Assembly (NCBI GenBank): GCA_963785765.1
Contig: CAWAWM010000002.1
Coordinates: forward strand, 992,001-1,056,000
DNA: 64,000 bases
Direction of reading: 5' to 3'
Source of the DNA: DATBGO01 sp963785765
GTDB taxonomy: Bacteria > Actinomycetota > Actinomycetes > Streptosporangiales > Streptosporangiaceae
Positions 50,235 through 60,953 of this stretch are shown piece after piece; positions within the stretch are counted from its first letter, which is position 1; each line of letters opens with the position of its first letter. Made by a program: the position numbers and the translations under genes. A model generated the notes under the pieces. That model was not told the DNA's origin, ran no database searches, and worked only from the letters and a program-made list of their open reading frames with translations.

Positions 50235-52013
50235 TCACAGATCGAGGGCCAGATCACTACGTGGCTGAGAGCAGCAGAGCAGCGCGCTGCCTTCGGCCGG
50301 GGCATCGACCGGGTCGGGGGCATAGCCGACCGTTCCCGACAGCAGGCCTGTCTCACAGGTGTGGCACACGCCGGTGCGGCACGACCAGCGCACCGGCACG
50401 TCACAGGCTTCGGCCAGCTCGAGCAGGCTGGCGTAGCCCTGATCCCAGGGGACCGTCAGGCTGCTGCGCGCGAAGGCGATGCGCGGGCCGGTGCCTGGCT
50501 CGCCTGCTGGCGGGTGCGGTGGCCGGGATGCGGTGGGCGCGATGCCCGGCGTTTGCGAGGCCACGGCGCCGAAAGTCTCGGTGTGCACGCGGGCGCCGTC
50601 GATGCCCAGGCCTGTCAGCGCGGCGGACAACTGTGCCATGAACGAGGCCGGGCCGCAGATGTAGGCATCCGCATCGCGCGGAAGGCCGAGGGTCGCCAGC
50701 ACGTCCGGTGACAGCCGTCCTAGCGTCTGATAGTCGCGCCCGCGGAGGTCACCAGGGCCCGGGTGGCTGAAGCTGATGTGCCGGTGCCCGTTGGCCAGCG
50801 CCGCCAGCAGCGACTGCGACTCGTCGGCGAAGGGCTCTTCAGCCCGGCTGCGAGCACCGTGCAGCCACCAGATATCGCGGTCGGACCTGGCCGCGGCCAG
50901 GGCATGAAGCATGGCCAGGACCGGGGTCGCTCCCACGCCCGCGCTGATCAGCAGGACTGGTGTCGGCCCGGGCCGGAGGATGAAGGTGCCGCGCGGCGCG
51001 GCCACGTCAAGCAGGTCACCTTTCCGCACCCGGGTATGCACGAACTGGCTTCCCGCGCCGTGCGGCTCGCGCTTGACACTGATCCGGTAGGAGCTGGCGC
51101 CCGGGGGCCCGGACAGCGAGTAGCTGCGCAACAGCGGCTGACCGTCCGGGCTGACGGGCAGCCGCAAAGTCAGGAACTGTCCTGGCTGGGCGGGCGGCAC
51201 CGCAGTTCCGTCCGGGTCGGCTAGCCGCACCGAGAGCACCGACTCGGTTTCCCGCTCGAGCGCGGTCACCGCCATCGGCCGGAACCCTGGCCAGGCCGGC
51301 GGCGGACTTGCCGCAGTCAGTCCGGCGTTACCTTCGGTCCCGCCGGGCGACTCGGCCTGTTGCAGCATCGCCTGGAACGACGCTTTCCAGCCGTCCGGGA
51401 GGGCCGGGATCCGCAGCGCCTGCGCCAGCTGCTTGGGTGAATGCCCCGGCAGGTAGAGCAAGGCATCAACGTCGGCCACCGTCATCGCTTCGGGCCCGGC
51501 GGTGACCTGCACGATCTCATCGCCGGCCTGCACGGCACCCTCGCGCAGCACCCGCAAGTAGAAGCCAGGCCGGTGCTGAGAGACGAGCAGCGCCGGGATC
51601 TGCGGATCACCCATCCGGATGCCCACCCGGTAGCAAGTGACCCGCGGCTGAGTCACCTCGAACATGGCCTCGCCGATCTGGTACCGGTCGCCGATGCAGA
51701 CCTGGTCATCAGCCAGGCCCGCGACCGTGAAGTTCTCTCCGAACTGACCGTAGGTGAAGTCGTCGCGGCCTAGCTGCTGCTGCCAGTACCGGTAGGACTC
51801 GATCTGGTACACGAACACCGCGCGGTGCTCGCCGCCGTGCCCGACCAGATCGCCCTGCCCGTCCCCGTCGATATTGAGCCGCCGCACCATCCGCGGGCCG
51901 TCAACCGGCCGCTTCCACACCGCCGTGTGCACCGTGCGGCCCTGCCAGGCCACATCCTGTGGCAGGCCCACGTTCACCGAGAGCACGCGGCCGGGCCGCC
52001 GGTCCGCAATCAT
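50235..52013 (-). CDS. MOSC domain fused to ferredoxin-type reductase
   Basis: The 592-residue protein has an N-terminal MOSC domain (LNIDGDGQGDLVGHGGEHRAVFVYQ, then FGENFTVAGL and PRVTCYRVGIRMG), a middle helix-hairpin-like segment, and a flavodoxin-reductase-like C-terminal half: FAD-binding LRSYSLSG, NAD-binding PVLLISAGVGATPVLAMLHAL, and a plant-type 2Fe-2S ferredoxin end with CRTGVCHTCETG and a fourth Cys later. This combined protein resembles MOSC/YiiM-type hydroxylaminopurine-detoxifying enzymes fused to their reductase. Length fits the fused family. It converges on the HAD/HerA gene. Confidence 0.9.
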   Translation of the reverse strand: MIADRRPGRVLSVNVGLPQDVAWQGRTVHTAVWKRPVDGPRMVRRLNIDGDGQGDLVGHGGEHRAVFVYQIESYRYWQQQLGRDDFTYGQFGENFTVAGLADDQVCIGDRYQIGEAMFEVTQPRVTCYRVGIRMGDPQIPALLVSQHRPGFYLRVLREGAVQAGDEIVQVTAGPEAMTVADVDALLYLPGHSPKQLAQALRIPALPDGWKASFQAMLQQAESPGGTEGNAGLTAASPPPAWPGFRPMAVTALERETESVLSVRLADPDGTAVPPAQPGQFLTLRLPVSPDGQPLLRSYSLSGPPGASSYRISVKREPHGAGSQFVHTRVRKGDLLDVAAPRGTFILRPGPTPVLLISAGVGATPVLAMLHALAAARSDRDIWWLHGARSRAEEPFADESQSLLAALANGHRHISFSHPGPGDLRGRDYQTLGRLSPDVLATLGLPRDADAYICGPASFMAQLSAALTGLGIDGARVHTETFGAVASQTPGIAPTASRPPHPPAGEPGTGPRIAFARSSLTVPWDQGYASLLELAEACDVPVRWSCRTGVCHTCETGLLSGTVGYAPDPVDAPAEGSALLCCSQPRSDLALDL

Positions 52014-52271
52014 CAGCTGCGCTCCTCACCGCCGCATCTGTCCGCGCTGTGCCGCGTGACAGGGTAATTCTCTCAGGACCGCGCTCACCCGCTCGCGGCC
52101 AGCCGGTTCACGGCACCCGCGCGGACCTTCGTCAGCGCGCTCGCTGTCACAACGGCGTTCACAGCGGTCTGCCAGCGTCAGCTTCTTCTCGCCTGCGGAA
52201 ACAGCGATCTGCCGGGCCTGGTAGCCGGCGGCCGCGACCGGAGGCGTGCAGACTGAGAGGAAGGAACGCTG

Positions 52272-52685
52272 ATGACGGCCGATTTAGCGATCTGCTCGCC
52301 GCCTTCGGCAGCCCGGCGCAGTCCGGCGGTCGAGGCACGGCACCTGCATCCGGCGGCGCTGCCGCGGTGGCGTGCCCTGCTCGGGCTCCGATGGCAGCAA
52401 CGACTGGAACTCGTCGTCGAGTTCTCCCTTGCCTACCACGAGGCCAGGGAAGCCGCCGCCGACGCCGGCAGCGGGCCGGACGCACGCCGCGCGGCTCGAC
52501 GGCGGGCGAGCGCGGCGTTGCACCGCGCGGTCGCCGAACGGCTCGCACTGGCCGAGATCGAGGCCGCGCTGGCCCGGCTGGCAGCAGGACGCTTCGGCTG
52601 GTGCCAGCAGTGCCGCGCCGCCATCACCGTCGCCAGGCTGGCCGAGATACCACACGCCAGGTGCTGTCCGGCGTGTGAGCATTAG
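52272..52685 (+). CDS. DksA/TraR-type zinc-finger protein
   Basis: The 137-residue protein ends with LAEIEAALARLAAGRFGWCQQCRAAITVARLAEIPHARCCPACEH, the DksA/TraR C4 zinc-finger signature (CxxC then CxxC). The N-terminal 90 residues form a helical Ala/Arg-rich region. DksA-like proteins enter the RNA polymerase secondary channel; the DXXDXA motif of true DksA is not obvious. Start at ATG 52272 with AGGAAGGA upstream. Confidence 0.88.
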   Translation: MTADLAICSPPSAARRSPAVEARHLHPAALPRWRALLGLRWQQRLELVVEFSLAYHEAREAAADAGSGPDARRAARRRASAALHRAVAERLALAEIEAALARLAAGRFGWCQQCRAAITVARLAEIPHARCCPACEH

Positions 52686-52823
52686 CTACAGCTAGCCGTC
52701 GGCCATCGCCTGGCCGGGCCAGCCGCGGGCGAGCACTCCGCCGAGCGCCAGGAACTCAGCGACGGTCCGCATGCTGTGGTTGGGTGGCCATCACGTTGAG
52801 CAGGCTGGCGGCCCTGGCCGCCA

Positions 52824-52864
52824 GGGCGAAGGCCCCTCAAAGTGCTGGGGAGGGGCCTTCGCCC
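52824..52864. terminator. Strong bidirectional-type hairpin terminator
   Basis: GGGCGAAGGCCCCTC-11 nt-GAGGGGCCTTCGCCC is a perfect 15-bp stem at 52824-52838 and 52850-52864. It lies between the convergent DksA/TraR gene (+, ends 52685) and the DUF397 gene (-, ends 52928). There is no long T-run. Confidence 0.8.
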
Positions 52865-52927
52865 AGCTGTGATCGGTGGCTGATCTGCCTGACCCGCTAC
52901 GGCGCTGCGCCGATAGCGGCTATCTCT

Positions 52928-53164
52928 CTAACTGAGACTATCGAATTCTCCGTTTCGCGCTCCTCCGAGGAAGGCGCGCCATTCGTCCGGCGTAAATCTG
53001 AGCACCGGGCCTTCGGGGTCCTTGCTGTCGCGAACGCCGATCTCGCCGGCCGGCAGGCTTGCCACCTCGACGCAGTTGCTGTTGGAGAAACTAAGGGAGC
53101 TCTTGATCCAGTACGGAGCTGAGCCCGGCGTTCCCGAGCCACCTCCTGGCGTAAGTCTGGTCAC
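52928..53164 (-). CDS. DUF397 protein without a neighbouring XRE gene
   Basis: The 78-residue protein has the DUF397 pattern: YWIKSSLSFSNSNCVEVASLPAGEIGVRDSKDPEGPVLRFTPDEWRAFLGGARNGEFD. The usual XRE partner gene is absent: the 566 bp upstream contain no coding sequence. Either the partner was lost or this copy acts with a distant XRE protein. Confidence 0.9.
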   Translation of the reverse strand: MTRLTPGGGSGTPGSAPYWIKSSLSFSNSNCVEVASLPAGEIGVRDSKDPEGPVLRFTPDEWRAFLGGARNGEFDSLS

Positions 53165-53730
53165 GTTCTTACCTCGCTGAATGTGGGGTGATTCTGGGGC
53201 ATAAAGCTTGACTACGCAGAGTGCTCATCTAGCTACTTTGACGTAGTTTGTGGCAGAGTCTGCCGATTGGGACTGGATACTACTAGTGAGGCATGTTTGC
53301 TGTGAGGTGTTTCTAGTGCGACCGTGTCCTTTGATGCTGGTGGTGACGGAGCGATGAGGTATCGCCCTAGGACGTGGGCAGGTCGGCGGCGTGGTGGCCA
53401 ATCCCAGTCAGGAAGCCCGTAAGGATCCGCAAGTCAGCATCGTCGTTTCGTATCCAGGGCCCGGTTGACACTGCAGCGCAGGTGGATGCCGGAGTTCGCG
53501 CGGCCAGGCGGGGGTACCGAGCCGGCGGTTCTGGCCTGGGTTTTCCGCGCTCCGGAGTTCTGCGGGGCAGCCTGGTCGTCGCCTTGACAGCGTGGCGCCC
53601 GGGTGGCCGGCTGGCCTGGGCCGACGACGGCGGCCCACGGCCGCCGCGGCGCGGTGGCCGCGGCTGGTAAATGCCGATGAATTCCGGGCCGCCCGATCGT
53701 CACAATTGCCGGAGACGGAAGGGGATGCAC
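53165..53730. other. 566-bp gene-free region
   Basis: No gene is supported. The left 200 bp are clearly AT-richer than the rest of the window, with TTTGACG and TAGT-rich sequence, so probably promoter DNA for the minus-strand DUF397 gene or the remains of a lost upstream gene. The right part is GC-rich and ends in the ribosome-binding site GGAAGGGG of the hydrolase gene. Confidence 0.5.
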
Positions 53731-54510
53731 ATGGAAAGCGTGAAGTCCGCCGATGGGACGGTCATCGCCTACGACCGGGGTGGTGACGGCCCGCCGCTTA
53801 TCGTCATCGTGGGCGCGTTCTGCACCAGGCGGGCGTTCGTGGCCCCCGGCGATCTCCGGCAGCGCTTCACCGTCGTCAGCTACGACCGCCGCGGCCGAGG
53901 GGACAGCGGCGACACCCAGCCGTTCGCGCCGGAGCGGGAGTATGAGGACCTGGCCGCCGTCGCGTCGGCGACCGGAGCCGAACCGCCCTTCCTGTTCGGG
54001 CACTCCTCCGGTGCGGCGATTGCGTTGCGGGCCGCCGCGGCTGGCCTACCGGCCGCGGGCATCGTCGCCTACGAGGCACCGTTCTCCAACGACGACACGC
54101 CACAGTCGGCCCTCGACCCGGCGGCTCATATTCGGGAGCTGGTCAGCTCCGGCCGAAGGCGCGAGGCCGTGGTCTTCTGGATGTCCGAGGTCGCCAGGGT
54201 GCCGGACGAAGTACTCGCGCAGCTGGACGGCGCGCCCTGGGTTAAAGAACTGGAGCCGCTGACCCCCACGCTCCCCTACGACCTCGCCGTTACCGCTGGC
54301 GGGGTGCCAACGGCAGAACTGGGGAAGATCACTGCGCCCGTCCTCGTCCTGGGCGGCAAGAACAGCCCGGGCTGGTTCCAGCGCTCCGTCGCCGAACAAG
54401 CCGCTGCCACGCCAGGTGCTCGGCTCAAGATGCTCGAAGGATACGATCACAACGCCCCGCGCGAGGTAATCACCCCCATCCTGATCGATTTCTTCGGCAC
54501 GCACCGGTAG
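53731..54510 (+). CDS. Alpha/beta hydrolase
   Basis: From ATG 53731 (ribosome-binding site GGAAGGGG six bases upstream) the protein is 259 residues. It has GTVIAYDRGGDGPPLIVIVGAF, DLRQRFTVVSYDRRGRGDSGD, the nucleophile elbow PFLFGHSSGAAIALRAA, PVLVLGGKNSPGWFQ and a late His in EGYDHNAP. This is a standard esterase/lactonase-like hydrolase of unknown substrate. Confidence 0.92.
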   Translation: MESVKSADGTVIAYDRGGDGPPLIVIVGAFCTRRAFVAPGDLRQRFTVVSYDRRGRGDSGDTQPFAPEREYEDLAAVASATGAEPPFLFGHSSGAAIALRAAAAGLPAAGIVAYEAPFSNDDTPQSALDPAAHIRELVSSGRRREAVVFWMSEVARVPDEVLAQLDGAPWVKELEPLTPTLPYDLAVTAGGVPTAELGKITAPVLVLGGKNSPGWFQRSVAEQAAATPGARLKMLEGYDHNAPREVITPILIDFFGTHR

Positions 54511-54571
54511 CTGAAGGCCAGGCCTGACGGCCTGTCGTACTGTTATCGGCGCTGGTCGCTCCGCCTCGTAT

Positions 54572-54599
54572 TCCGTACACTAGCTATATAGAGTACGGA
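54572..54599. promoter_or_regulatory. Inverted repeat operator at the PadR/HD operon start
   Basis: TCCGTAC-14 nt-GTACGGA is a perfect 7-bp inverted repeat whose right arm ends two bases before the ATG at 54602. The spacer is AT-rich (ACTAGCTATATAGA) and includes a possible -10 (TATATA), as in PadR operators. Binding here would block transcription and translation start. Confidence 0.65.
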
Positions 54600-54601
54600 G
54601 T

Positions 54602-54949
54602 ATGGATAGTCCGCGGATGACACTTCAGGTCAAGGGCGTGCTGCGCATCATGCTGGGCGAGCCCGAGGGGGAGTGGTACGGCCTGGAGCTGTGCGATCTG
54701 ACCGAGCTGCCCGCGGGCACGATTTACCCGATCCTGGCGCGCCTTGAAGGGTGCGGCTGGCTGGAAAGCCGGCGAGAGGAAACTGCCGAGCAGGCAGCGG
54801 CAGGCCGCCCGCCCCGCCGCTACTACCGGTTCAGCCGGGACGGGGCCGAGGCGGCACGGATAGCACTGGCCCAGTCGCACCGTTCGAAAGGCAGGCTGCT
54901 GCACAGTCGCGGCGTGGCGGCTCCAGGCACCTCAGGGGCGAGGCGGTGA
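54602..54949 (+). CDS. PadR-family transcriptional regulator
   Basis: The 115-residue protein has the short PadR winged helix: MTLQVKGVLRIMLGEPEGEWYGLELCDLTELPAGTIYPILARLEGCGWLESRREE...GRPPRRYYRFSRDGAEAARIAL. The start is ATG 54602 or 54617. Its stop overlaps the HD-protein start (GTGA). It probably auto-regulates through the inverted repeat touching its start. Confidence 0.9.
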   Translation: MDSPRMTLQVKGVLRIMLGEPEGEWYGLELCDLTELPAGTIYPILARLEGCGWLESRREETAEQAAAGRPPRRYYRFSRDGAEAARIALAQSHRSKGRLLHSRGVAAPGTSGARR

Positions 54950-55611
54950 GGACGCAGCGGGGCCCTGGTGTCCAGGCCAGCCGGACCCGAACCTCGCCTT
55001 ACGCCAGGGGCGGCCATACGCTGACTGCTTTGCTCGAGGGCGCGGGACAGGCCGGCTGCCGCCCGCTGATCGAGCGAGCATACGAGGTTGCTGCCACCTG
55101 CCATCGAGGCCAGCGGCGCCGCAGCGGGGACCCTTACATCACCCATCCGGTCGAGGTCGCGGGGATCCTGGCCGACCTGGACATGAGCGCGGCGGTCTTG
55201 TGCGCAGCTTTGCTGCACGATGTCCTGGCGGACAGTCCCTATACCGCCGCCCAGCTCCGCGACGACTTCGGCAGCGAGATAGCCGGTCTAGTCGAGCAGG
55301 GCACCTCGATGGATCAGTACAGATCACGCTACGGCTCCATCGCCGAGGCAATAGACGCAGCGCAGGCCGACAGCGAACGGCAGGCACTGATCATCAAGCT
55401 GGCCGACCGGCTGCATAACATGCGGACCCTGCGCTACCTCCCGCCAGTGAAACAGCAGCGGAAATCCCAGGAGGTGCTGGAGGGTTTCGCGCCGCTGGCC
55501 CGTAACCTCGGCATGAGTGAGGTAGAACACGAGCTCGTAAGCTTGGCCCGCGCAGCCCTGGCCGGGAACTCTGACCGATCGCCAGGTGCACCGCCCGAGC
55601 CGGTTCGCTAG
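54946..55611 (+). CDS. HD-domain protein, RelA/SpoT-like hydrolase module
   Basis: From GTG 54946 the protein is 221 residues. It carries the HD core of (p)ppGpp hydrolases: SGDPYITHPVEVAGILADLDM, ALLHDVLADSPYTAAQLRDDFG, and LIIKLADRLHNMRTLRYLP. Relative to the canonical HDxxED, the second motif reads HDVLAD, so the Glu is replaced by Ala, which could weaken hydrolysis. No synthetase, TGS or ACT domain follows, so it is a stand-alone hydrolase-type small alarmone protein or a degenerate relative. It is coupled to the PadR gene. Confidence 0.85.
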   Translation: MRTQRGPGVQASRTRTSPYARGGHTLTALLEGAGQAGCRPLIERAYEVAATCHRGQRRRSGDPYITHPVEVAGILADLDMSAAVLCAALLHDVLADSPYTAAQLRDDFGSEIAGLVEQGTSMDQYRSRYGSIAEAIDAAQADSERQALIIKLADRLHNMRTLRYLPPVKQQRKSQEVLEGFAPLARNLGMSEVEHELVSLARAALAGNSDRSPGAPPEPVR

Positions 55612-55613
55612 CC

Positions 55614-55727
55614 CTGATCACCTTCTGGCGCACCATCGTCAAACTAGCGCTATTGGCCTTAGCGGCATTAATGCTCGTCCTCTTCGGGCTTGGAGCATTC
55701 GCGCTCCTCGAGGCCATGCACGGATAA
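55614..55727 (+). pseudogene. Degenerate copy of the small membrane protein at 35903
   Basis: Just after the HD gene, a plus-strand frame gives LITFWRTIVKLALLALAALMLVLFGLGAFALLEAMHG before TAA. It lines up with the end of the 61-residue protein at 35903 (FWR..., hydrophobic stretch, then A-x-x-LL...MH-x-stop). No ATG, GTG or TTG precedes the hydrophobic part in frame (a stop lies at 55572), so the 5' end looks lost; a CTG at 55614 is the only candidate. Confidence 0.45.
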
Positions 55728-55806
55728 CTGGGAACCATACGGTGGGTCGGGCGAACGCATGGCTCTGCCGCGACGAAGTTGTTTTCCTGTTCGGGTCTGG
55801 CGTCCT

Positions 55807-56658
55807 TCAGGTCCCGGCGGGGGGTGCCGGAGTGAGACCGGTCAGCTTCTCACTGAGCTGCCACAGCCGGCGGGCGGTCGCGTCGTCGCGGGCGGCCGCT
55901 GAGGGCTCGCGGCGCTGGCGGTTGACGTAGTAGCCGCCCGTCGCGCCTGCCACTTCCGGTGCGGTGGCCAGGTACACGATGGTGCTGGCGCCGCGCTCCG
56001 GGGAGCGCATGAACGGCCGTCCGAGCGTCACCGCGGCGCGCATCGGCAGGCGGGCCTCACGGCCGAACCGGGTCCGCACCATCCCGGGGTGCGCGCAGTT
56101 GGCGGTCGCCCCGGTGCCCGCGAGCCTGCGGGCGAGCTCACGGGTGAACAAGATGTTCGCCAGTTTGCTGTTGGCGTACGCGCGCCAGCCGTCCCAGCCG
56201 CGCTCCAGCTGCGGGTCATCCAGATCGAGCCGGGCCGCAGCGTGCGCGTCGGAAGTCACCGTGATCACCCGGGAGGGAGCAGCGGTCAGCTTGTCCAGCA
56301 GCAGGCTGGTCAGCAGGAACGGCGCCAGGTGGTTGACGGCGAAGACCTCATCGAAGCCGTCGGCGGTGACCCGGCACTGGCCGGACATCAGCCCGGCGTT
56401 GTTGACGAGCACGTCGATACGCTCCAGGGTGCCCAGACGCCCCGCGAGCGCGCGCACCTGGGCCATGGAGGCCAGGTCGGCGATCTCCAGCCGCGGCGGC
56501 GACGCTCCCGCTGCGGCCAGGTCCGCGACCGTCGCCGCACCGCGGCCACGGTCGCGCCCGACCAGCACCATCTGGGCGCCCAGCCGGGCCAGCGCAGTGG
56601 CCGTCGCCTTGCCGATCCCGGAAGTGGCGCCGGTCACCACGCAGACCTTACCGTCCAT
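55807..56658 (-). CDS. Short-chain dehydrogenase/reductase (SDR)
   Basis: The 283-residue protein has the SDR motifs: VVTGATSGIGKATATALA (nucleotide-binding TGxxxGIG), DVLVNNAGLM, the Ser in VITVTSDAH, and the catalytic YANSK. A C-terminal Arg/Ala-rich extension is present. It resembles retinol dehydrogenase-like WWOX-type SDRs used with NADP. Substrate unknown. Confidence 0.93.
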   Translation of the reverse strand: MDGKVCVVTGATSGIGKATATALARLGAQMVLVGRDRGRGAATVADLAAAGASPPRLEIADLASMAQVRALAGRLGTLERIDVLVNNAGLMSGQCRVTADGFDEVFAVNHLAPFLLTSLLLDKLTAAPSRVITVTSDAHAAARLDLDDPQLERGWDGWRAYANSKLANILFTRELARRLAGTGATANCAHPGMVRTRFGREARLPMRAAVTLGRPFMRSPERGASTIVYLATAPEVAGATGGYYVNRQRREPSAAARDDATARRLWQLSEKLTGLTPAPPAGT

Positions 56659-56753
56659 GGCCGCATGCTAGCCCGCCGCGGCCGAGCGGGACGAAAGAGT
56701 CATCCACGCCAGAACGCACGCTCTCGTGCCGCCCGGGCGTGCCGTGATGTCGG

Positions 56754-57062
56754 TCAGTGCGCTGAATTCTTCGGGCGGCTGTCGAGCCAGAGCGCCCAGG
56801 GCTCTATCGTGCCGATCCGCAGCAGTCCAGCCGAGGCCCATGGATCCTCGGCCAGGCGTGCCTTGATTTCGTTGTCATCCGCGGCGTCGACGACGTGCAG
56901 GGTCTGCTCGCCGTCGCCGACTGGCCCGCCGAGGATGACAAAGCCGTCCTCGACCAGCCCGTCCATGAATGCAGCGTGCTCAGCCCAGGCGTCCTGGTCC
57001 CGGATCTGACGTGCGGGGTCCCAGCCCGGGCCGTGGATCAGCCTGACCGCGAAATTGGCCAT
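56754..57062 (-). CDS. YciI-like protein
   Basis: From ATG 57062 the protein is 102 residues. MANFAVRLIHGPGWDPARQIRDQDAWAEHAAFMDGLVEDGFVILGGPVGDGEQTLHVVDAADDNEIKARLAEDPWASAGLLRIGTIEPWALW shows the YciI ferredoxin-like fold and the conserved His/Asp of the presumed active site (HAAFMD). The family is of unknown function, sometimes fused to sigma factors. Confidence 0.9.
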   Translation of the reverse strand: MANFAVRLIHGPGWDPARQIRDQDAWAEHAAFMDGLVEDGFVILGGPVGDGEQTLHVVDAADDNEIKARLAEDPWASAGLLRIGTIEPWALWLDSRPKNSAH

Positions 57063-57125
57063 GACCGGAGCGTACCGACCGCTACGGCCGCTCGGGTAGC
57101 TCAGCCCACGTGCTTGGATCAGACC

Positions 57126-57344
57126 ATGAGCATGGCGTACGTAACGCAGCCCGCGCAGCAGCAGCAACTCGAGTGGCTCGACGACATGCTGATGATCTGC
57201 ACGCCCGGCGGAATCGAGGGCTTCTTCAGCCGGGCCGGACGCGACCGCGCGACGCCGCGTCCCGAAGGGTTCGAGATCACGCCCCAGCGGCTCGCCGCAG
57301 CGGCCGAATTGTTCGGCAGCACCATCCTGGGCCCGCCCCGCTGA
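57126..57344 (+). CDS. Short protein resembling the C-terminal tail of cupin-domain proteins
   Basis: From ATG 57126 the product is 72 residues (EWLDDMLMICTPGGIEGFFSRAGRDRATPRP...LAAAAELFGSTILGPPR). The TPGGxExFF and GxxxLGPP parts look like the end of a small cupin family, but the beta-barrel that should come first is absent; the sequence upstream is antisense to the YciI gene. It may be a remnant or a small protein of its own. Expression is unproven. Confidence 0.55.
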   Translation: MSMAYVTQPAQQQQLEWLDDMLMICTPGGIEGFFSRAGRDRATPRPEGFEITPQRLAAAAELFGSTILGPPR

Positions 57345-57347
57345 CCT

Positions 57348-57385
57348 GACGTCCAGGTCGGCCGGCGCGGGCCGACCTGGACGTC
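57348..57385. terminator. Strong hairpin terminator between convergent genes
   Basis: GACGTCCAGGTCGGCC-6 nt-GGCCGACCTGGACGTC is a perfect 16-bp stem with loop GGCGCG. It starts 4 bp after the stop of the gene at 57126 and ends 5 bp before the stop of katG, so it can end both transcripts. Confidence 0.85.
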
Positions 57386-57389
57386 CTGA

Positions 57390-59618
<2,229 letters not shown>

Positions 59619-59651
59619 GGGAATCCTTCCGGGCTCGACGGATCACGGTGC

Positions 59652-60089
59652 TCAGGAACCTCTGGCGGTGGAACAGCCGGGGCACAGGCCCCAGTAGACG
59701 ACCTCGGCCTCGTCGATCGAGAAGCCGTGGTCGTCGGACGCGGTCAGGCAGGGCGCCTCGCCGGTCGCGCAGTCGACGTCGGCGAGCACACCGCACGACC
59801 GGCACACGATGTGGTGATGGTTGTCCATGACGCGTCCCTCGAACCGGGCCGGACTGCCGGCTGGCTCAATGCGGCGCAGGAGCCCCGCCGCGGTGAGCGC
59901 GTGCAGGGCGTCATACACGGCTTGAAGAGAGATATAGCCTACGCGATCACGCACCCCGGAGGCGATCGCCTCGACGCCGAGGTGGTCACCGTCTCGGACG
60001 GTCTCCAGCAGCGCGACGCGGGCGGCCGTCACCCGCAGGCCGGCACCGCGCAGTTCCTCGGCGATGGTCGGAGTCAGGGGTACGGTCAT
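59652..60089 (-). CDS. furA: FurA-like transcriptional regulator
   Basis: The 145-residue Fur-family protein has the winged helix (ELRGAGLRVTAARVALLETV...VGYISLQAVYDALHALTAAGLLRRIEPAGSPARFEGRV) and the metal-binding stretch MDNHHHIVCRSCG with a second Cys pair CPGC. As the gene immediately upstream of katG (33 bp before its start) it is the repressor of that operon, responding to peroxide or redox state. This is the common actinobacterial furA-katG unit. Confidence 0.94.
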   Translation of the reverse strand: MTVPLTPTIAEELRGAGLRVTAARVALLETVRDGDHLGVEAIASGVRDRVGYISLQAVYDALHALTAAGLLRRIEPAGSPARFEGRVMDNHHHIVCRSCGVLADVDCATGEAPCLTASDDHGFSIDEAEVVYWGLCPGCSTARGS

Positions 60090-60160
60090 GGCCCAAACCT
60101 ACCGCAATAAACGCGAACGATCCAAGAAAGCAAATAGCTCAAGTTTAGTTACGGTCCGCA
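60090..60160 (-). promoter_or_regulatory. furA-katG promoter/operator region
   Basis: The sequence before furA is distinctly AT-rich. On the minus strand TTGCTT and TATTGC are 18 bp apart and could be a -35/-10 pair. AT-rich sequence overlapping this pair is where a FurA box is expected; the exact box was not identified. Confidence 0.4.
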
Positions 60161-60257
60161 GAAGCGCTGCTGCTCTGTCCACGGGTCTTCTGTCTTCGGG
60201 TGCTCTGTTCTCGGGAACATGGCCGGGCCGTAGGCCCAGCGGCCGGCGTGGCCCGGT

Positions 60258-60710
60258 TCAGGCAGCGCCGCGCGCACGAGCGTAGGCGTCGAGCCGCTCC
60301 AGCTCGTCCGCATAGATGCCGCGCATCACCCGCGGAGCGAACAGGCGCTCGAAGAAGCCGCCGATCCCGCCCGCGCCGTCCCAGGTCGTGCAGATCTCCA
60401 CCAGGGACCTGCTGCCCTGTGGCGTGACGGTGGTCTTCGTGACCAGGCTGGAGCCGGTGTCGGACTCGGCGAGGATGCGGCCGGGTTCAGGCTCGGCGAC
60501 CTTCATCCGGTACTGGCGAGTGCGTCCGCCAGCTGTCACCGTGAACCGGGTGATCGTGCCCTCGCCGACCCCGCCCGACTCGACTTGGAAGTCAGAGAAT
60601 GCCGGGGGCAGGAAGTGCGGATGGTGCTCGCGCATGTCCGCGAGGTAGCCGTACACGGCGCCCGCCGCCGCCTCCACCGTGCGCTCAGCGCTGACGCGGA
60701 TCGTTGCCAT
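60258..60710 (-). CDS. SRPBCC-family protein
   Basis: The 150-residue protein has the START/Bet v1-like pattern: ATIRVSAERTVEAAAGAVYGYLADMREHHPHFLPPAFSDFQVESGGVGEGTITRFTVTAGGR, the strand SLVTKTTVTPQGSRSLVEICTTW, and a long C-terminal helix (FFERLFAPRVMRGIYADELERLDAYA). Such proteins bind hydrophobic ligands or act as polyketide cyclase-like enzymes. Ligand unknown. Confidence 0.88.
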   Translation of the reverse strand: MATIRVSAERTVEAAAGAVYGYLADMREHHPHFLPPAFSDFQVESGGVGEGTITRFTVTAGGRTRQYRMKVAEPEPGRILAESDTGSSLVTKTTVTPQGSRSLVEICTTWDGAGGIGGFFERLFAPRVMRGIYADELERLDAYARARGAA

Positions 60711-60953
60711 GCAGCCTGTCTACCACCGGCCAGCAGCTGAGTCAGGGTACTGGCGGACGTGAGCACGCAGTCCACATTGGAAATTCTCAAGTCGGTTTAT
60801 ATCGAGATCAAGGCGGCTGGCCATGGCATACCGCCCCACAATTTCGCGTAATAGTCCTGGGAACACCAAAAGCGGCCGGCGCCCTCAATTGGCCCCCCGA
60901 ATGAACACAGACACGGTGGCACGGCGCTCCGCCCACCCGCTAGAGTCACAGCC

